Shown: piece after piece, positions 48,931 through 50,007 of the stretch
How positions within the stretch are numbered: the first letter of the stretch is position 1
How the letters are laid out: every line of letters begins with the position of its first letter
Assembly: GCF_000687165.1 (NCBI RefSeq)
Contig: NZ_JMKU01000031.1
Coordinates: 1 to 50,007, forward strand
Direction: 5' to 3'
Length of the DNA: 50,007 nt
From: Paracidovorax oryzae ATCC 19882
GTDB lineage: Bacteria > Pseudomonadota > Gammaproteobacteria > Burkholderiales > Burkholderiaceae_C
Program-made: the position numbers and the translations under genes
The notes under the pieces: generated by a model
Databases searched by the model: none
What the model was told of the DNA's origin: nothing
Seen by the model: only the letters and a program-made list of their open reading frames with translations

Positions 48931-50007
48931 TCAAACCTGAAGTGCAACACCACTGTTTGAGATTGAGTTTCCGTTTCAGTGAATAGTAGCGTCCTGCTGC
49001 TGCGCAATGGCCTGCATGAACTGCTGGAACGCTTTATAGGGAGAGCGCCATCCCAAGGTCTCGCGAGGGCGGTTGTTCATGAGGTCAGCAATCGAATCGA
49101 GCGCCGCCTGATCGTGAATACCCAGGTCGGTGCCCTTGGGCAGGAACTGGCGCAGCAGTCCGTTGGTGTTCTCGCAGCTGCCACGCTGCCATGGACTGTG
49201 AGGATCGCAGAAGTACACGCGCACGCCCGTGGCCTGGGCGAGTTCGCGGTGGCGGGCCATCTCCTTGCCCTGGTCATAGGTGAGCGTCTGGCGCATGGGC
49301 TGGGCCACCTGGTTGAGCTTGGCCGTGAAGGCCGCCAGGGCCGATTCTGCGGTGGCATCGGGCATGCGGCACAGCAGCACCAGGCGCGTGCTGCGCTCGA
49401 CCAGTACGCCCACCGCGGAGCGGTTGTTGGCGCCCTTGATGAGGTCGCCCTCCCAGTGCCCGGGCATGAGCCGGTCGTCGGCCTCGGGTGGGCGTACGTG
49501 GATGCTGACCATGTCTGGAATCTGCCCGCGCCGGTCCTGGCCGGCAGAGCGGGGGCGGCGCCCACTGCGGCCCTGGCGCAGCAAGGCGAGCAACTGCTTC
49601 TTCAACTCCCCGCGGGGATAGGCATAGATGGCGTTGTAGATGGTCTCGTGGGACACGCTCTGGCGTGGGTCGTCGGGATGCATGCGCTGCAGTGTGCGGG
49701 CAATCTGCTGGGGCGACCAGCGCCAGAGCAGAAGATCGCAGACGATGCGCCAGAGGCGGCTGTGCGGGTGCAGCTTGGGGGCAGGACGCGCTGCTCTGCG
49801 GCGGGCCTGGCAGGCAGCCTGGGCGGATTGCAAGGCATAGCCGTCGCGAGGGGTGCTGTTGCGCGCCAGTTCCCGGCACACGGTGCTGGGGCTGCGCCCA
49901 AGCAAGCGGGCGATGGATCGCCCGCTCCATCCTTGCTGGACCAGCGAGGCCAGCGTGAGGCGTTCTTCGGGCTGCAAGTGCGTGTATCGCGAAGTCATCT
50001 GTGCAAG
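48929..50007 (-). mobile_element. IS30 family insertion sequence (right part complete, left end cut by the window)
   Basis: A full IS30 transposase gene lies within. On the right side of the gene (below 48976) TCTCAAAC at 48929-48936 and GTTTGAGA at 48955-48962 form an inverted pair, and the coding frame of the toxin fragment stops here, so the element's end is placed at about 48929. The opposite terminal repeat is beyond 50007, so repeats and target duplication cannot be compared. Confidence 0.7.
48976..49998 (-). CDS. IS30 family transposase
   Basis: The 340-residue product has the IS30 layout. An N-terminal helix-turn-helix pair (YTHLQPEERLTLASLVQQG, SIARLLGRSPSTVCREL) is followed by SVSHETIYNAIY and the DDE core: GHWEGD185LIKG, TYD242QGKEM and GSCE276NTNG, with 33 residues between the second D and E as usual. 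The C-terminal NNRPRETLGWRSPYKAF box completes it. No frameshift or early stop is seen, so it is probably active. Its GC-rich codon use resembles the host chromosome more than the island it interrupts. Confidence 0.95.
   Translation of the reverse strand: MTSRYTHLQPEERLTLASLVQQGWSGRSIARLLGRSPSTVCRELARNSTPRDGYALQSAQAACQARRRAARPAPKLHPHSRLWRIVCDLLLWRWSPQQIARTLQRMHPDDPRQSVSHETIYNAIYAYPRGELKKQLLALLRQGRSGRRPRSAGQDRRGQIPDMVSIHVRPPEADDRLMPGHWEGDLIKGANNRSAVGVLVERSTRLVLLCRMPDATAESALAAFTAKLNQVAQPMRQTLTYDQGKEMARHRELAQATGVRVYFCDPHSPWQRGSCENTNGLLRQFLPKGTDLGIHDQAALDSIADLMNNRPRETLGWRSPYKAFQQFMQAIAQQQDATIH

Noticed and set aside
48929-48962. A hairpin TCTCAAAC/GTTTGAGA as a transcription terminator of the transposase gene.
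   Set aside because: The loop is 18 bases and no T run follows; it is more likely part of the IS30 end, so it was used only to place the boundary.
1-50007. rRNA, tRNA or riboswitches.
   Set aside because: No tRNA cloverleaf, rRNA segment or recognisable riboswitch core was seen when reading the intergenic regions; short RNAs without strong motifs could have been missed.

Overview
The window looks like a piece of chromosome from a GC-rich betaproteobacterium of the Comamonadaceae, most likely Acidovorax/Paracidovorax. This is judged from gene content, codon bias and gene order, not from a database search. Most of it is about two-thirds GC, densely coding and ordinary chromosome. The exception is the right end (about 47.6-49.0 kb), which is clearly AT-richer and carries remnants of a contact-dependent-inhibition (CDI) type toxin/immunity module next to an IS30 element. 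No rRNA or tRNA gene was recognised.

Layout. 0-1 kb: the leader-distal end of a type I-C-like CRISPR array, a C-terminal remnant of a nucleotidyltransferase, and a DUF4174 protein. 1-6 kb: a CZB-fold protein lacking two zinc ligands, a luciferase-like oxidoreductase, an isolated gspF, a cN-I type 5'-nucleotidase, an EF-hand protein and an unknown protein. 6-14.5 kb: a cyanophycin locus. DUF1854 and an unusual ABC exporter run leftward; two cyanophycin synthetase genes (cphA' and cphA) and creA run rightward and end at a clear terminator. 14.7-21.2 kb: a DsbA/FrnE-type thioredoxin-fold protein, AlkB, an unknown protein, a transglutaminase-like protein, a large clade-2 catalase (KatE) and a CheY-like receiver. 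21.2-30.2 kb: a signalling block made of a hybrid kinase with three receivers, CheR, CheB and a receiver-kinase joined by 4-base overlaps, then a ParB-like protein and a diguanylate cyclase. 30.2-37.1 kb: a decayed RelE/ParE toxin-antitoxin pair, a small DUF2946-like protein, a TonB-dependent siderophore receptor, RecQ and a haem-oxygenase-like diiron enzyme. 37.3-43.4 kb: a PaoABC-type molybdenum aldehyde oxidoreductase operon with its XdhC/PaoD maturation factor, and divergently a MocA-type cytidylyltransferase. 43.4-47.4 kb: a nitroreductase, a conserved unknown protein, an NrtR-like regulator and a lipoprotein 5'-nucleotidase. 47.4-50 kb: CDI debris and IS30.

The most interesting point is the cyanophycin locus. 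The two tandem synthetases have lost complementary active sites. CphA keeps the Mur-ligase P-loop but lacks the N-terminal HxxEH metal site; CphA' keeps HxxEH but has a destroyed Mur P-loop and no Mur C-terminal lobe. This suggests division of labour (primer supply or dipeptide use versus polymerisation). The neighbouring ABC exporter carries an N-terminal PH-like region and a zinc ribbon, and its role in cyanophycin biology is not obvious. Other points are several single-base frameshifts (toxin, immunity gene), the CZB protein with substituted ligands at exact spacing, and an NrtR-like regulator with a dead NUDIX box facing a surface nucleotidase.
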